DNA of 26,423 nt from JACRAR01 sp041674385 (lineage in GTDB: Bacteria; Pseudomonadota; Gammaproteobacteria; Burkholderiales; Rhodocyclaceae): assembly GCA_041674385.1 (NCBI GenBank), contig JBAYVU010000043.1, positions 1-26,423 of the forward strand, given 5' to 3'. The position numbers and the translations under genes are program-made. Shown here piece by piece: positions 16,586 to 24,984 of this stretch. How positions within the stretch are numbered: position 1 is the stretch's first letter; each line of letters starts with the position of its first letter. The notes beneath the pieces are model-generated. The model did not search any database and was not told the origin of the DNA. It saw only the letters and a list, made by a program, of their open reading frames with translations.

Positions 16586-18015
16586 TATCCCCGATCTTTG
16601 CCGCCCGGTGGCTTCTCCCCCAAGCCGAGTTCCTGAATCTTGCGGGTAATCGTGTTGCGGCCGATGCCGAGCAATTGTGCCGCTTCGATCCGGCGTCCTC
16701 CCGAAGCAGCCAAGGCACGCTGGATCAGGGTACGCTCAAAATCGCGGGCCAGCCGCTCGAAAACTTCGCCGGGAGCGACCACGATGACCCGATCCGCTTC
16801 CGTGGCCAAGCCATTGAGCCAGTCTAGCGGCGCTTCGCGCTGCGGTTGCTCGCGCAATTCGACCGGCAAGTCGGCAATCTCGATGATCTGTCCGGGCGCC
16901 ATCACCGTCAGCCAATGACATAAATTCTCGATCTGCCGCACATTGCCAGGAAACTCCAGGCCGGATAAATACTTGAGAGTTGCCGCGGACAAGCGTTTCG
17001 GTTCGACAGCCAGTTCCTGCGCGCTCTTCTGCAAAAAATGTTGCGCCAGCAAGGGAATGTCCTCGCGGCGTTCCTTCAACGTCGGCAATCTCAGGCGAAT
17101 GACATTCAGGCGATGAAACAAGTCTTCGCGAAACAAACCCTGTTTGACGCGCTCTTCGAGGTTCTGGTGGGTGGCAGCTATCACGCGTACATTGGCCTTT
17201 ACCGGCTGCTGCCCGCCTACGCGGTAGAAATGTCCGTCCGACAACACCCGCAACAACCGGGTCTGCAATTCCGCTGGCATATCACCGATTTCGTCCAGGA
17301 ACAACGTACCGCCCTCAGCTTGCTCAAAACGTCCGCGACGTTGAGTTTGCGCGCCGGTAAAGGCGCCACGCTCGTGGCCGAACAACTCGGACTCGAGCAG
17401 GTCCTTGGGAATCGCTGCCGTATTGATGGCGATAAAGGGTTTGTCGCTGCGCGGGGAATGACGGTGCAGGGCACGTGCCACCAGTTCCTTGCCGCTCCCC
17501 GATTCGCCATTGATAAGCACCGTGGCATGCGATTGCGAAAGACGCCCGATGGCGCGAAATACCTCCTGCATGGAAGCCGCCTTGCCGAGAATTTCGGGAG
17601 CAAGGCTGGTCGAGTCGGACGACTTGTCCTGATGCAATGCTTGCTCTGCGGGGTAATGCGCAATCGCCCGTTGCACCAGCGCCATCGCCTGATCGACATC
17701 GAAAGGCTTGGGCAGATATTCAAAAGCCCCGCCTTGAAAGGCCGATACCGCAGAATCGAGGTCCGAATACGCTGTCATGATAATGACCGGCAGGTTGGGA
17801 TAGTGCGCTTTGACATAGCGCAGCAAATCCAGACCGGACTGGCCGGGCATGCGGATATCGGAAACCAGCACCTGCGGCACCTCACCGAGATCCAGCGCAG
17901 CCTGCGCTTCGACGGCAGAACCAAAACTCCTGAAGGGAATCTCTTCGCGTGCCAGCGCCTTCTCGAAAACCCAGCGAATCGAGCGATCGTCGTCGATAAT
18001 CCAGACGGACTTCAT
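16585..18015 (-). CDS. ntrC: Nitrogen regulation response regulator NtrC
   Basis: 476 residues in three domains. The receiver domain carries phosphoacceptor D53 (VSDIRMPG). The AAA+ domain shows Walker A GESGSGKE at 170-177, the sigma-54 contact loop GAFTGA at 217-222 and Walker B GGTLFLDEIGDM. The C-terminus has a Fis-type helix-turn-helix (AAQLLGIGRNTITRKIQELG). It activates sigma-54 promoters under nitrogen limitation; probable target sites are seen upstream of glnA and amt. The start overlaps the ntrB stop as ATGA. Confidence 0.96.
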   Translation of the reverse strand: MKSVWIIDDDRSIRWVFEKALAREEIPFRSFGSAVEAQAALDLGEVPQVLVSDIRMPGQSGLDLLRYVKAHYPNLPVIIMTAYSDLDSAVSAFQGGAFEYLPKPFDVDQAMALVQRAIAHYPAEQALHQDKSSDSTSLAPEILGKAASMQEVFRAIGRLSQSHATVLINGESGSGKELVARALHRHSPRSDKPFIAINTAAIPKDLLESELFGHERGAFTGAQTQRRGRFEQAEGGTLFLDEIGDMPAELQTRLLRVLSDGHFYRVGGQQPVKANVRVIAATHQNLEERVKQGLFREDLFHRLNVIRLRLPTLKERREDIPLLAQHFLQKSAQELAVEPKRLSAATLKYLSGLEFPGNVRQIENLCHWLTVMAPGQIIEIADLPVELREQPQREAPLDWLNGLATEADRVIVVAPGEVFERLARDFERTLIQRALAASGGRRIEAAQLLGIGRNTITRKIQELGLGEKPPGGKDRG

Positions 18016-19121
18016 GTCGGTTCTCCTTGGTGCTTCTCACTGCGCTGCAACGGCAGCATCAGACTAAAACAGGTATGTCCTGGGCGACTGTCCACCTCAA
18101 TGGTGCCATGATGCTGACGGATAAAACTCTGCGCCAACGTCAGTCCGAGACCGCTGCCACCTTCGCGCCCCGAGACCAGCGGATAAAAAATCTTTTCCCG
18201 AATGGCCTCCGGGATACCCGGGCCGTTGTCTATCACTTGGATTTCTACCGCCAGCCGATAACGTCGCTTGGCCAAAGTCACCTGGCGCAACGCGCGGGTA
18301 CGAAAGATGATCTCTCCGCTTTCTGCCATGGCCTGCGCTGCATTGCGGACAATGTTGAGAATCGCCTGAATCAGTTGCTCGCGATCGCCAGTCAGATCCG
18401 GCAAAGAGGTGTCATAGTCCCTGCGTACCTGCACCCCGGTGAACTCGGCCTGGATCAGGCGCCGCACATGTTCGAGGATTTCATGCACATTCACCTGTGC
18501 CGGCTGCATCATCCGGTGTGAGGAAAGCAAGCGCTGCATCAGATCCTGGAGGCGATCCGATTCGCTGATGATGACTTGGGTATATTCCTTGAGTTGCGGC
18601 GCATTTTCCAGCGCCCTCAATTCGTGTTCGAGCAGTTGCGCCGAACCACGGATGCCTCCCAGCGGATTCTTGATCTCGTGCGCCAGATTGCGAATCAGTT
18701 CGCGGCTGACTTGCTGTTGTTCCAGCAAGCGCTCTTCGCGTTCCACTTTCATGAACTGATCGATCGGACGGAACTCCAGCAATAGACTGGCCCCATCCGT
18801 CTCGACCGCAGTGACCGTGCAGTCGAGATGAAGAATCTCGCTGGGGGGCTGACCGACTGCAATGTTGTACCCGGTATAGCTCCAGCGATTTTGCAGCGCG
18901 TTCTGCAAAGCATCCGCCAGCTCGCACGAGTTTCCCAGCAATTGGGCGATGGGCCGGCCGATAAGCTGGCGCTGGCTGATTTTGAAAAGATTCTCGGCAG
19001 CCGGATTGACATGGCGTACCCGCAGTTGCGCATCAAGCAGGACTACCGCCGTGGACAGCAGTTCCAGCCCAGCGAAGGGCGTATGTCTCTGGGAACGATC
19101 CACCGGCATGTTCATACCCAT
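18012..19121 (-). CDS. ntrB: Nitrogen regulation sensor kinase NtrB
   Basis: 369 residues, soluble. An N-terminal PAS domain (about 15-125) contains LRVRHVNPAAENLF. The phosphorylated histidine is H148 in LAHEIKNPLGG. ATP-binding boxes are N256/N260 (NIVRNAAQAM), DNGPGIP at 298-304 and GREGGSGLGL. It phosphorylates and dephosphorylates NtrC according to PII status. Two in-frame ATGs lie close (19121 and 19109); neither has a clear ribosome-binding site. No strong promoter was seen; transcription may come from the DUF4124 gene upstream or a local promoter. Confidence 0.95.
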   Translation of the reverse strand: MGMNMPVDRSQRHTPFAGLELLSTAVVLLDAQLRVRHVNPAAENLFKISQRQLIGRPIAQLLGNSCELADALQNALQNRWSYTGYNIAVGQPPSEILHLDCTVTAVETDGASLLLEFRPIDQFMKVEREERLLEQQQVSRELIRNLAHEIKNPLGGIRGSAQLLEHELRALENAPQLKEYTQVIISESDRLQDLMQRLLSSHRMMQPAQVNVHEILEHVRRLIQAEFTGVQVRRDYDTSLPDLTGDREQLIQAILNIVRNAAQAMAESGEIIFRTRALRQVTLAKRRYRLAVEIQVIDNGPGIPEAIREKIFYPLVSGREGGSGLGLTLAQSFIRQHHGTIEVDSRPGHTCFSLMLPLQRSEKHQGEPT

Positions 19122-19207
19122 ATTTCAGCAAGAAGCAAGCCACCCTTGCCGTTCAGCAAGAGGGAATCACCCGGTACCTGGATTCGGACCCGTCCGCAAG
19201 GAAGGCA

Positions 19208-19678
19208 TTATTTGAGATTGGCAAGCTCATGTCTGAGCGCCTCGACATTGCGCTCATGCAGGGTGACGCTATCCTTGAGTCCTTGCACGCGATCAAGATA
19301 TTTCTGATAGTTATTTTCGTCAGCCAGGCGGCTTGCCTCGCCTTCGGCCAGTGCTTTTCTGGCTTTCTCCAGACTCTGCTGCTCAGTGGCATACTCCTGC
19401 CCGAGAATCTTGCGCCGATCGCCATCCCGACCGCGCTGGGTTTCGCCATCGACGCGAGGAAAATCTCCTGGGGTCGTGTTGCGAGAGGCAGGCCTGGGTG
19501 CCGTAAAAGTCGAGATAGGCTGGTCGCTCGACAGCACGCTGCATTTCTTGGCGTTGCTTTTCTGATTGGTATAAAGAACGACGCCTGATGTATCGGTGCA
19601 TTTGTAAAGCGTATCGGCTTGAACGGCCGCACTACTCAACGCAAGCACGGGTAGCACCAAAAAGATGCGCGGGTTCAT
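19208..19678 (-). CDS. DUF4124-containing secreted protein
   Basis: 156 residues with a signal peptide ending near AVQADTLYKC, then a DUF4124-like segment (LYKCTDTSGVVLYTN, KKCSVL). The second half (about 85-156) is a charged, predicted coiled coil (EYATEQQSLEKARKALAEGE). It should be exported to the periplasm. Function is unknown. It lies between glnA, from which a terminator separates it, and ntrB, a common place for such a gene in betaproteobacteria. Confidence 0.8.
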   Translation of the reverse strand: MNPRIFLVLPVLALSSAAVQADTLYKCTDTSGVVLYTNQKSNAKKCSVLSSDQPISTFTAPRPASRNTTPGDFPRVDGETQRGRDGDRRKILGQEYATEQQSLEKARKALAEGEASRLADENNYQKYLDRVQGLKDSVTLHERNVEALRHELANLK

Positions 19679-19730
19679 GGAGTCGAGCCTCGAAACATTA
19701 TTGCCCCTTAGTGTATGCGAAAGCCTTGCG

Positions 19731-19761
19731 AAAAAAAAGACGGTCTCGGACCGTCTTTTTT
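19731..19761 (-). terminator. Rho-independent terminator of glnA
   Basis: GACGGTC (19739-19745) and GACCGTC (19749-19755) form a stem with a TCG loop, extended by A8 and T6 runs on either side. It can work on both strands; leftward it ends glnA, 22 bases beyond its stop, and separates it from ntrBC. Confidence 0.88.
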
Positions 19762-19782
19762 ACCCGAAAGCCTAAGCCAAGC

Positions 19783-21192
19783 TTAGATACTGTAATACAT
19801 CTCGTACTCGAGCGGATGGGTGGTCATACGGAAGCGGGTCACTTCCTCCATCTTCAGTTCGATAAAGGCATCGATCATTTCATTCGAGAACACACCGCCA
19901 CGCGTCAGGAACTCCCTATCCTTGTCGAGGTAGTCGAGCGCCTGATCCAGGCTGGAGCATACGGTCGGAATCTTCGCGTCTTCTTCCGGCGGCAGATCAT
20001 AAAGATTCTTGTCGGCGGGCTCGCCAGGGTGAATCTTGTTTTGAATGCCGTCGATACCCGCCATCATCATCGCGGTGAAAGCCAAGTAGGGGTTGGCGGT
20101 GGGATCGGGAAAACGGACTTCGATACGGCGAGCCTTGTCAGACTGCACATAGGGAATACGAATCGAGGCGGAACGGTTGCGTGCCGAATACGCCAGTTTG
20201 ACAGGCGCTTCGAAACCGGGAACCAAGCGTTTATAGGAGTTGGTCCCCGGATTGGTGATGGCGTTGAGAGCGCGGGCGTGCTTGATAATGCCGCCGATAT
20301 AGTACAAGGCAAAATCAGACAGTCCGGCGTAACCGTTACCGGCAAACAGGTTCTTGCCGTCCTTCCAGATCGATTGGTGAACATGCATGCCTGAGCCGTT
20401 GTCACCGACGATGGGTTTTGGCATGAAAGTCGCAGTCTTGCCGTAATTGTGCGCGACGTTATGCACGACATACTTGAGAACCTGAGTCAGGTCGGCGCGA
20501 CGCACCAGCGGACCGAACTTGGTACCGATTTCGCACTGACCTGCCGTGGCGACTTCGTGGTGATGCACTTCGACTTCCACACCGCAAGCCTCCATTGCCA
20601 GACACATGGCTGCACGGATGTCGTTCAGACTATCCACCGGCGGGACAGGGAAATATCCCCCCTTGACGGTGGGACGATGGCCGGTATTGCCGCCCTCGAA
20701 CTTGTCGCCGGACGCCCAGGCAGCTTCTTCCGAAATGACCTTGCAGGACGAGCCTGACATATCGATTTTCCACTCGACGGAATCGAAAATGAAAAATTCG
20801 GGCTCCGGACCGAAGAAACATTCGTCGCCGATACCGCTGGACTTCAAGTAAGCCTCGGCGCGTTTGGCGATAGAACGCGGATCGCGGTCATAACCCTTGC
20901 CGTCGGACGGTTCAACCACATCGCAGGACAGTACCAGGGTAGTTTCATCCATGAAAGGATCAATGTAGGCCGTGGCCGGATCCGGCATCAACAGCATGTC
21001 GGAAGCTTGAATACCTTTCCAGCCGGCGATCGAAGAACCGTCGAAAGCGTGACCGTCTTCGAACTTGTCCATGCCGAAGACCTTGACCGGAACACCGACA
21101 TGCTGTTCCTTGCCGCGCGTGTCGGTGAAACGAAAATCGACAAACTTTACTTCCTTATCCTTGATGAGTTTCAGTACTTCTTGCGGCGACAT
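19783..21192 (-). CDS. glnA: Glutamine synthetase, type I
   Basis: 469 residues, the exact length of the E. coli enzyme. Family motifs seen are FDGSSIAGWK, MHVHQSIWKDGKN and, near residue 397, KNLYDLPPEE, whose tyrosine is the adenylylation site of GlnE-regulated type I-beta enzymes. It makes glutamine from glutamate and ammonium in the cytoplasm as a dodecamer. AGGAG occurs upstream of the ATG (CTAGGAGACTCAGCC). Expression is probably controlled by the sigma-54/NtrC sites upstream. Confidence 0.97.
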   Translation of the reverse strand: MSPQEVLKLIKDKEVKFVDFRFTDTRGKEQHVGVPVKVFGMDKFEDGHAFDGSSIAGWKGIQASDMLLMPDPATAYIDPFMDETTLVLSCDVVEPSDGKGYDRDPRSIAKRAEAYLKSSGIGDECFFGPEPEFFIFDSVEWKIDMSGSSCKVISEEAAWASGDKFEGGNTGHRPTVKGGYFPVPPVDSLNDIRAAMCLAMEACGVEVEVHHHEVATAGQCEIGTKFGPLVRRADLTQVLKYVVHNVAHNYGKTATFMPKPIVGDNGSGMHVHQSIWKDGKNLFAGNGYAGLSDFALYYIGGIIKHARALNAITNPGTNSYKRLVPGFEAPVKLAYSARNRSASIRIPYVQSDKARRIEVRFPDPTANPYLAFTAMMMAGIDGIQNKIHPGEPADKNLYDLPPEEDAKIPTVCSSLDQALDYLDKDREFLTRGGVFSNEMIDAFIELKMEEVTRFRMTTHPLEYEMYYSI

Positions 21193-21266
21193 GGCTGAGT
21201 CTCCTAGCGGGTTAATACGAAAGAGTCCAGTATAAAAATTTTACTGGGTGTCATACGGTGGCACAT

Positions 21267-21282
21267 AGCAAATTTTGCGCCA
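21267..21282 (-). promoter_or_regulatory. Sigma-54 promoter of glnA (-24/-12)
   Basis: The minus strand reads TGGCGCAAAATTTGCT, with GG and GC ten bases apart. The predicted start is near 21256, 64 bases before the ATG. Confidence 0.82.
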
Positions 21283-21345
21283 AGGGTGGAAGAAAAGTAT
21301 GTGATTGTGCCATAAGAAGATCGCCGAAGCTGCTGAAAAACGTAC

Positions 21346-21360
21346 GCACTCTGCTGGTGC
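21346..21360 (-). promoter_or_regulatory. NtrC-binding site of glnA, proximal
   Basis: A perfect GCAC-N7-GTGC core, centred at 21353, at -97 from the predicted glnA start. Confidence 0.8.
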
Positions 21361-21376
21361 GACTTACCGCAATTTC

Positions 21377-21391
21377 GCACTACTTTGGTGC
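21377..21391 (-). promoter_or_regulatory. NtrC-binding site of glnA, distal
   Basis: A second perfect GCAC-N7-GTGC core, centred at 21384 (-128), 31 bases from the proximal one. It overlaps the stop codon of the CDF transporter gene. Confidence 0.8.
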
Positions 21392-22564
21392 AATGCGACA
21401 ATTCAGGCTGACCGCACTGAAATACGGATCGCCCGCCAGATGCTCAGCCAGGTTTCGTTCAATACGCTGAACCTGAGCCCGATCAAAACAGATTTCCTGA
21501 GGCAGAAATATCTCGGCTTCGACACGATTGCCCAGATAATGCAATAGGGTTTTTTCAACCTGCGACACCTCCAAACCCAGCAAGGCCCCCAAGTGATTCA
21601 ACAGAATCTTGCGTTCGGGCAAATTGATATTGGCCACCTTAAGATCGTGATCCGTATCCTCTTCCGAATCGATATGCACCAGTACATCGAGTACTTCGGG
21701 ATGTTGCTGCAGCACGCGTTTTCTGGCTTTCTCGGCAATCTGGTGGCCTTCCGAAACGCTGATCCTGGCATCGACCTGGATGTGTGCATCAGCCAGTACC
21801 TGGTGAGCCATCCGTCGGGTACGCAACTCGTGCATCCCGATCACACCCGGGGTATCCCTGAGCGTGTTGCGAATACGTTCAATCTCATCATCGGTAAGCG
21901 CGGTATCCACCAGTTCCTGGATAGCCTCATAGGAAAATTTGAGGCCCATACGCAGGATCAGGAAGCCCACGATGATCGCGGCCACGGGATCGAGAAAACG
22001 ATAACCGAGCAGACTGCCGCCCAGACCCACCGCCACCACCAAAGATGAAGCCGCATCGGAGCGGGCGTGCCAAGCATTCGCCACCAGCATCGGCGAGCGA
22101 AGTTTCTCCGCCACCGCCAGCATGTAGCGAAACAAACTTTCCTTCGCCACCAGTGCGGCCAGCGCGACCCACAGCGCGATCGGCGCAATCGGAGGAACAT
22201 CGCCGAGATGTTGCAGGCGAACTCCCGCAGACCAAAGGATCGCAGCCCCCGTGACGGCCAGCAACAGACCTAGCACCAGCGAGGCGGCGGTTTCTATGCG
22301 GTGATGCCCATAGGGATGCCTCTCATCAGCCGGTCCACGGCTATGATAGTTGGCAAGCAGAACCATCAGATCCGCCACCAAGTCGGATAGCGAGTGGAAG
22401 CCATCCGCAACTAGGCTTTGCGCATGCGCAACCCAACCGAAACCAATCTGTGCAAGAGTCAACCCGATATTGACAACGACACTGACCCAAGTAACCTTCT
22501 GCGATTCCCGATAGCGAGCGGTGGCGGATTTTCCCGGCGACAACAGGGGTTCTTCTGGAAACAT
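21380..22564 (-). CDS. Cation diffusion facilitator (CDF) metal transporter
   Basis: 394 residues. Six membrane helices are expected in the first 215 residues. The transport site is formed by H57 and D61 in ADGFHSLSD and by H166 and D170 in NAWHARSD; the HD-HD pair is usual for zinc rather than the DD-HD of FieF. The protein exports divalent metal ions by proton exchange. It is about 90 residues longer than FieF; the C-terminal part appears to contain a second ferredoxin-like domain after the usual one. It is divergent from the rhodanese gene. Confidence 0.88.
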   Translation of the reverse strand: MFPEEPLLSPGKSATARYRESQKVTWVSVVVNIGLTLAQIGFGWVAHAQSLVADGFHSLSDLVADLMVLLANYHSRGPADERHPYGHHRIETAASLVLGLLLAVTGAAILWSAGVRLQHLGDVPPIAPIALWVALAALVAKESLFRYMLAVAEKLRSPMLVANAWHARSDAASSLVVAVGLGGSLLGYRFLDPVAAIIVGFLILRMGLKFSYEAIQELVDTALTDDEIERIRNTLRDTPGVIGMHELRTRRMAHQVLADAHIQVDARISVSEGHQIAEKARKRVLQQHPEVLDVLVHIDSEEDTDHDLKVANINLPERKILLNHLGALLGLEVSQVEKTLLHYLGNRVEAEIFLPQEICFDRAQVQRIERNLAEHLAGDPYFSAVSLNCRIAPK

Positions 22565-22627
22565 GGAAACCGCTCGATCTTCAGCCTATACTTTGGGCTT
22601 GTTATTTTACTGCTTCAAGTTACAAGC

Positions 22628-23080
22628 ATGGGTCGAATTTCCGAAATTCTGCAGATTGCAACGCAACGCAGCCGCGCCCAGGCTCTCGCTTTCGAGGGCG
22701 CATTGACACCGCAAGAAGCCTGGGAAGTATTGCAACATGCGCCAGGCGCCAGGTTGATCGATATCCGTAGCCGCGCCGAACTCGACTGGGTTGGCCGCAT
22801 CCCGAACGCCATCGAGATCGAGTGGCAAAACTATCCGGGCAAACAACTCAACCCGTACTTCGTCGTCGAACTGAAACGCGCTGTCGACCCCGAGTCCTTG
22901 CTCTTGTTCATCTGTCGCAGCGGAGTCCGCTCTTTTGCCGCCGCCACCGCCGCCGCCGCCGCCGGCTTCCCCAACTGTTTCAACGTGCTGGAAGGCTTCG
23001 AAGGCGACAAGGACGCCAACGGCCGACGCGGCACCATCGGTGGCTGGCGGCTGGCCGGCCTGCCCTGGTCGCAAAGCTGA
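22628..23080 (+). CDS. Rhodanese-like sulfurtransferase
   Basis: 150 residues from ATG 22628 (MGRISEILQIATQRSRAQAL). The active cysteine is C96 in FICRSGVRS, and LIDIRSRAEL precedes it, as in single-domain rhodaneses that carry sulfur as a persulfide. The open frame reaches back to 22418 through the start of the divergent CDF gene and is not used. A GCC-rich run (22937-22966) codes for alanines just after the active site. It lies 51 bases before nadA, in the same direction. Confidence 0.86.
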   Translation: MGRISEILQIATQRSRAQALAFEGALTPQEAWEVLQHAPGARLIDIRSRAELDWVGRIPNAIEIEWQNYPGKQLNPYFVVELKRAVDPESLLLFICRSGVRSFAAATAAAAAGFPNCFNVLEGFEGDKDANGRRGTIGGWRLAGLPWSQS

Positions 23081-23131
23081 ATATCAGTACAATAGCGATC
23101 CGAACGACCACCACTTGATTAGTCACTCGTC

Positions 23132-24229
23132 ATGCAAGCCGCCCCAATTCACTTCGATCATTACAATCATCTGGCAGATCAGGATGCGCAACAGCGTATC
23201 CTCGCCGCCCGAGCCAAGCTCGGCAAGCGCGCAGTGCTGCTCTGCCATCACTACCAACGCGCCGATGTGTATCGCCACGCCGACATCACTGGCGATTCGC
23301 TCAAGCTGTCGCGCCTAGCCGCGGAGTCAGACGCCGAGTTCATTGTTTTTTGCGGCGTGCATTTCATGGCCGAGGTTGCCGACATCCTGTCCCGTCCCGA
23401 GCAGATATCCATCCTGCCCGATCTGGCCGCCGGCTGCTCGATGGCAGACATGGCCAGCCTCGCCAAGGTCGAGCGCTGCTGGCGCGAGATCGGCACGGTA
23501 TTGAACGCTGATGAGCACTTTACGCCGGTCACCTACATCAATTCCACGGCCGACCTGAAGGCCTTTTGTGGCAAGCATGGCGGCATCGTGTGCACTTCCA
23601 GCAACGCATCCAAGATTCTTGAATGGTCGTTTGCCCAGCGCAACAAGATATTGTTTTTCCCCGACCAGCATCTTGGCCGCTGGAGCGGGTACAAAATGGG
23701 CATTCCGCTTGACGAGATGCTGGTATGGGATCCCGATCTGGAGATGGGCGGACTGACGCCGGCTCAGATCGACAAAGCCCGGATATTGCTGTGGAAGGGT
23801 CATTGCGCCGTGCATCAGATGTTCCAGCCGGCGCATATTTTGCGGTTCAGGAACAACTATCCGGATGGTCTGGTGATCTCCCATCCCGAATGCGGTTTCG
23901 AAGTCTGCAAACAGTCCGACTATATCGGCTCGACCGAAACCATCCTGAGCACCGTCAAGCAAGCGCCTCCAGGCACCCGCTGGCTGGTCGGAACCGAACT
24001 CAATCTGGTCGAGCGGCTGGCTGAAGAAGTCAAGGCGGACAACAAGATCGTCCAGTTCATGTCGCCAACCGTCTGCATGTGCTCGACCATGCAACGGATT
24101 GACCCGCAACATCTTGCCTGGACCCTGGAGAACCTGGCAGAAGGCAATGTCGTGAATCGCATCGCGGTGCCGCCTCACGAGGCAGCCTTGGCGAAAGTCG
24201 CTCTCGGACGCATGCTCGAAGTCTCCTGA
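23132..24229 (+). CDS. nadA: Quinolinate synthase A
   Basis: 365 residues. Three cysteines expected to hold the [4Fe-4S] cluster occur in AAGCSMAD, HPECGFEV and CMCSTMQ. CHHYQRADVYRHAD, near the start, is typical. The enzyme condenses iminoaspartate with dihydroxyacetone phosphate to quinolinate for NAD synthesis. No nadB or nadC is in view. The stop overlaps the next gene's ATG by one base. Confidence 0.95.
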   Translation: MQAAPIHFDHYNHLADQDAQQRILAARAKLGKRAVLLCHHYQRADVYRHADITGDSLKLSRLAAESDAEFIVFCGVHFMAEVADILSRPEQISILPDLAAGCSMADMASLAKVERCWREIGTVLNADEHFTPVTYINSTADLKAFCGKHGGIVCTSSNASKILEWSFAQRNKILFFPDQHLGRWSGYKMGIPLDEMLVWDPDLEMGGLTPAQIDKARILLWKGHCAVHQMFQPAHILRFRNNYPDGLVISHPECGFEVCKQSDYIGSTETILSTVKQAPPGTRWLVGTELNLVERLAEEVKADNKIVQFMSPTVCMCSTMQRIDPQHLAWTLENLAEGNVVNRIAVPPHEAALAKVALGRMLEVS

Positions 24230-24984
24230 TGAATGTAAATACACTGCATGTCGCGACCTATAACATCCACAAGGGATTTTCACAGTTTAACCGGCGCATG
24301 ATGGTGCATGAACTGCGCGATAGACTGCGGCAGTTGGCACCGGACATCGTCTTTCTGCAAGAGGTGCAGGGCCTCCATCTCGGGCACGGCGAACGCCATA
24401 GCGACTGGCCAGAGGGGGCTCAGCATGAGTTTCTTGCCGAAGAGGTCTGGGAAAATACGGCCTATGGCCGCAACGTCATCTACGATCACGGACATCACGG
24501 CAATGCCATCCTGTCGCGTTTCCCGATCCTGACGGTGCACAACCAGGATGTCACACGACTCCGCTTTGAACGCCGCGGTCTGCTCCATTGCGCAATCGGA
24601 GTAGGCAATTGGAAACACCCCCTGCATTGCGTCTGCGTGCATCTGTCCCTGTTCGGCCGCTCCCGCCGCAAGCAGATGGAAGCGTTGGCCGAGCGTCTGG
24701 AAGAATGGGTACCGCACAATTCGCCGCTGATCATTGCCGGCGATTTCAACGATTGGCGCAATCGTGCCGATAAGCTGCTGACTGAGCGTCTCGACCTGAC
24801 CGAGGTATTTGGCGGCTGCCTGGGACGACCACCGAAGAGTTTCCCCAGCACCATGCCCTTATTCCGCCTCGATCGAATCTATGTGCGCGGTTTCAGCATC
24901 GACCGCACCGCAGTGCACTGCGGCGAGCCGTGGTCGCGCATTTCCGATCACGCCGCACTCTCAGCGCATCTCGTGACGAAATGA
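24229..24984 (+). CDS. ybhP: Endonuclease/exonuclease/phosphatase family protein, YbhP-like
   Basis: 251 residues. The catalytic motifs of the EEP fold are in order: TYNIHKGF near 10, DIVFLQEVQG near 40, GDFNDW near 170 and SDHAAL near 240. Sequence blocks such as YGRN and GHHGNAILSRFPI agree with E. coli YbhP, which also stands directly before clsB. The substrate is unknown; phosphodiester or phospholipid-related hydrolysis is likely. Overlaps of one base with nadA and four with clsB suggest coupled translation. Confidence 0.88.
   Translation: MNVNTLHVATYNIHKGFSQFNRRMMVHELRDRLRQLAPDIVFLQEVQGLHLGHGERHSDWPEGAQHEFLAEEVWENTAYGRNVIYDHGHHGNAILSRFPILTVHNQDVTRLRFERRGLLHCAIGVGNWKHPLHCVCVHLSLFGRSRRKQMEALAERLEEWVPHNSPLIIAGDFNDWRNRADKLLTERLDLTEVFGGCLGRPPKSFPSTMPLFRLDRIYVRGFSIDRTAVHCGEPWSRISDHAALSAHLVTK

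Noticed and set aside
17038..18111. 357-residue plus-strand frame opposite ntrC
   Set aside because: Shadow of ntrC; no domain and no ribosome-binding site.
22937..22966. GCC microsatellite as a phase-variable repeat
   Set aside because: It is interrupted (ACC) and in frame in multiples of three, so length changes would not switch the rhodanese on or off.
23327..24283. 318-residue minus-strand frame opposite nadA
   Set aside because: Shadow of nadA; nadA has all cluster cysteines.
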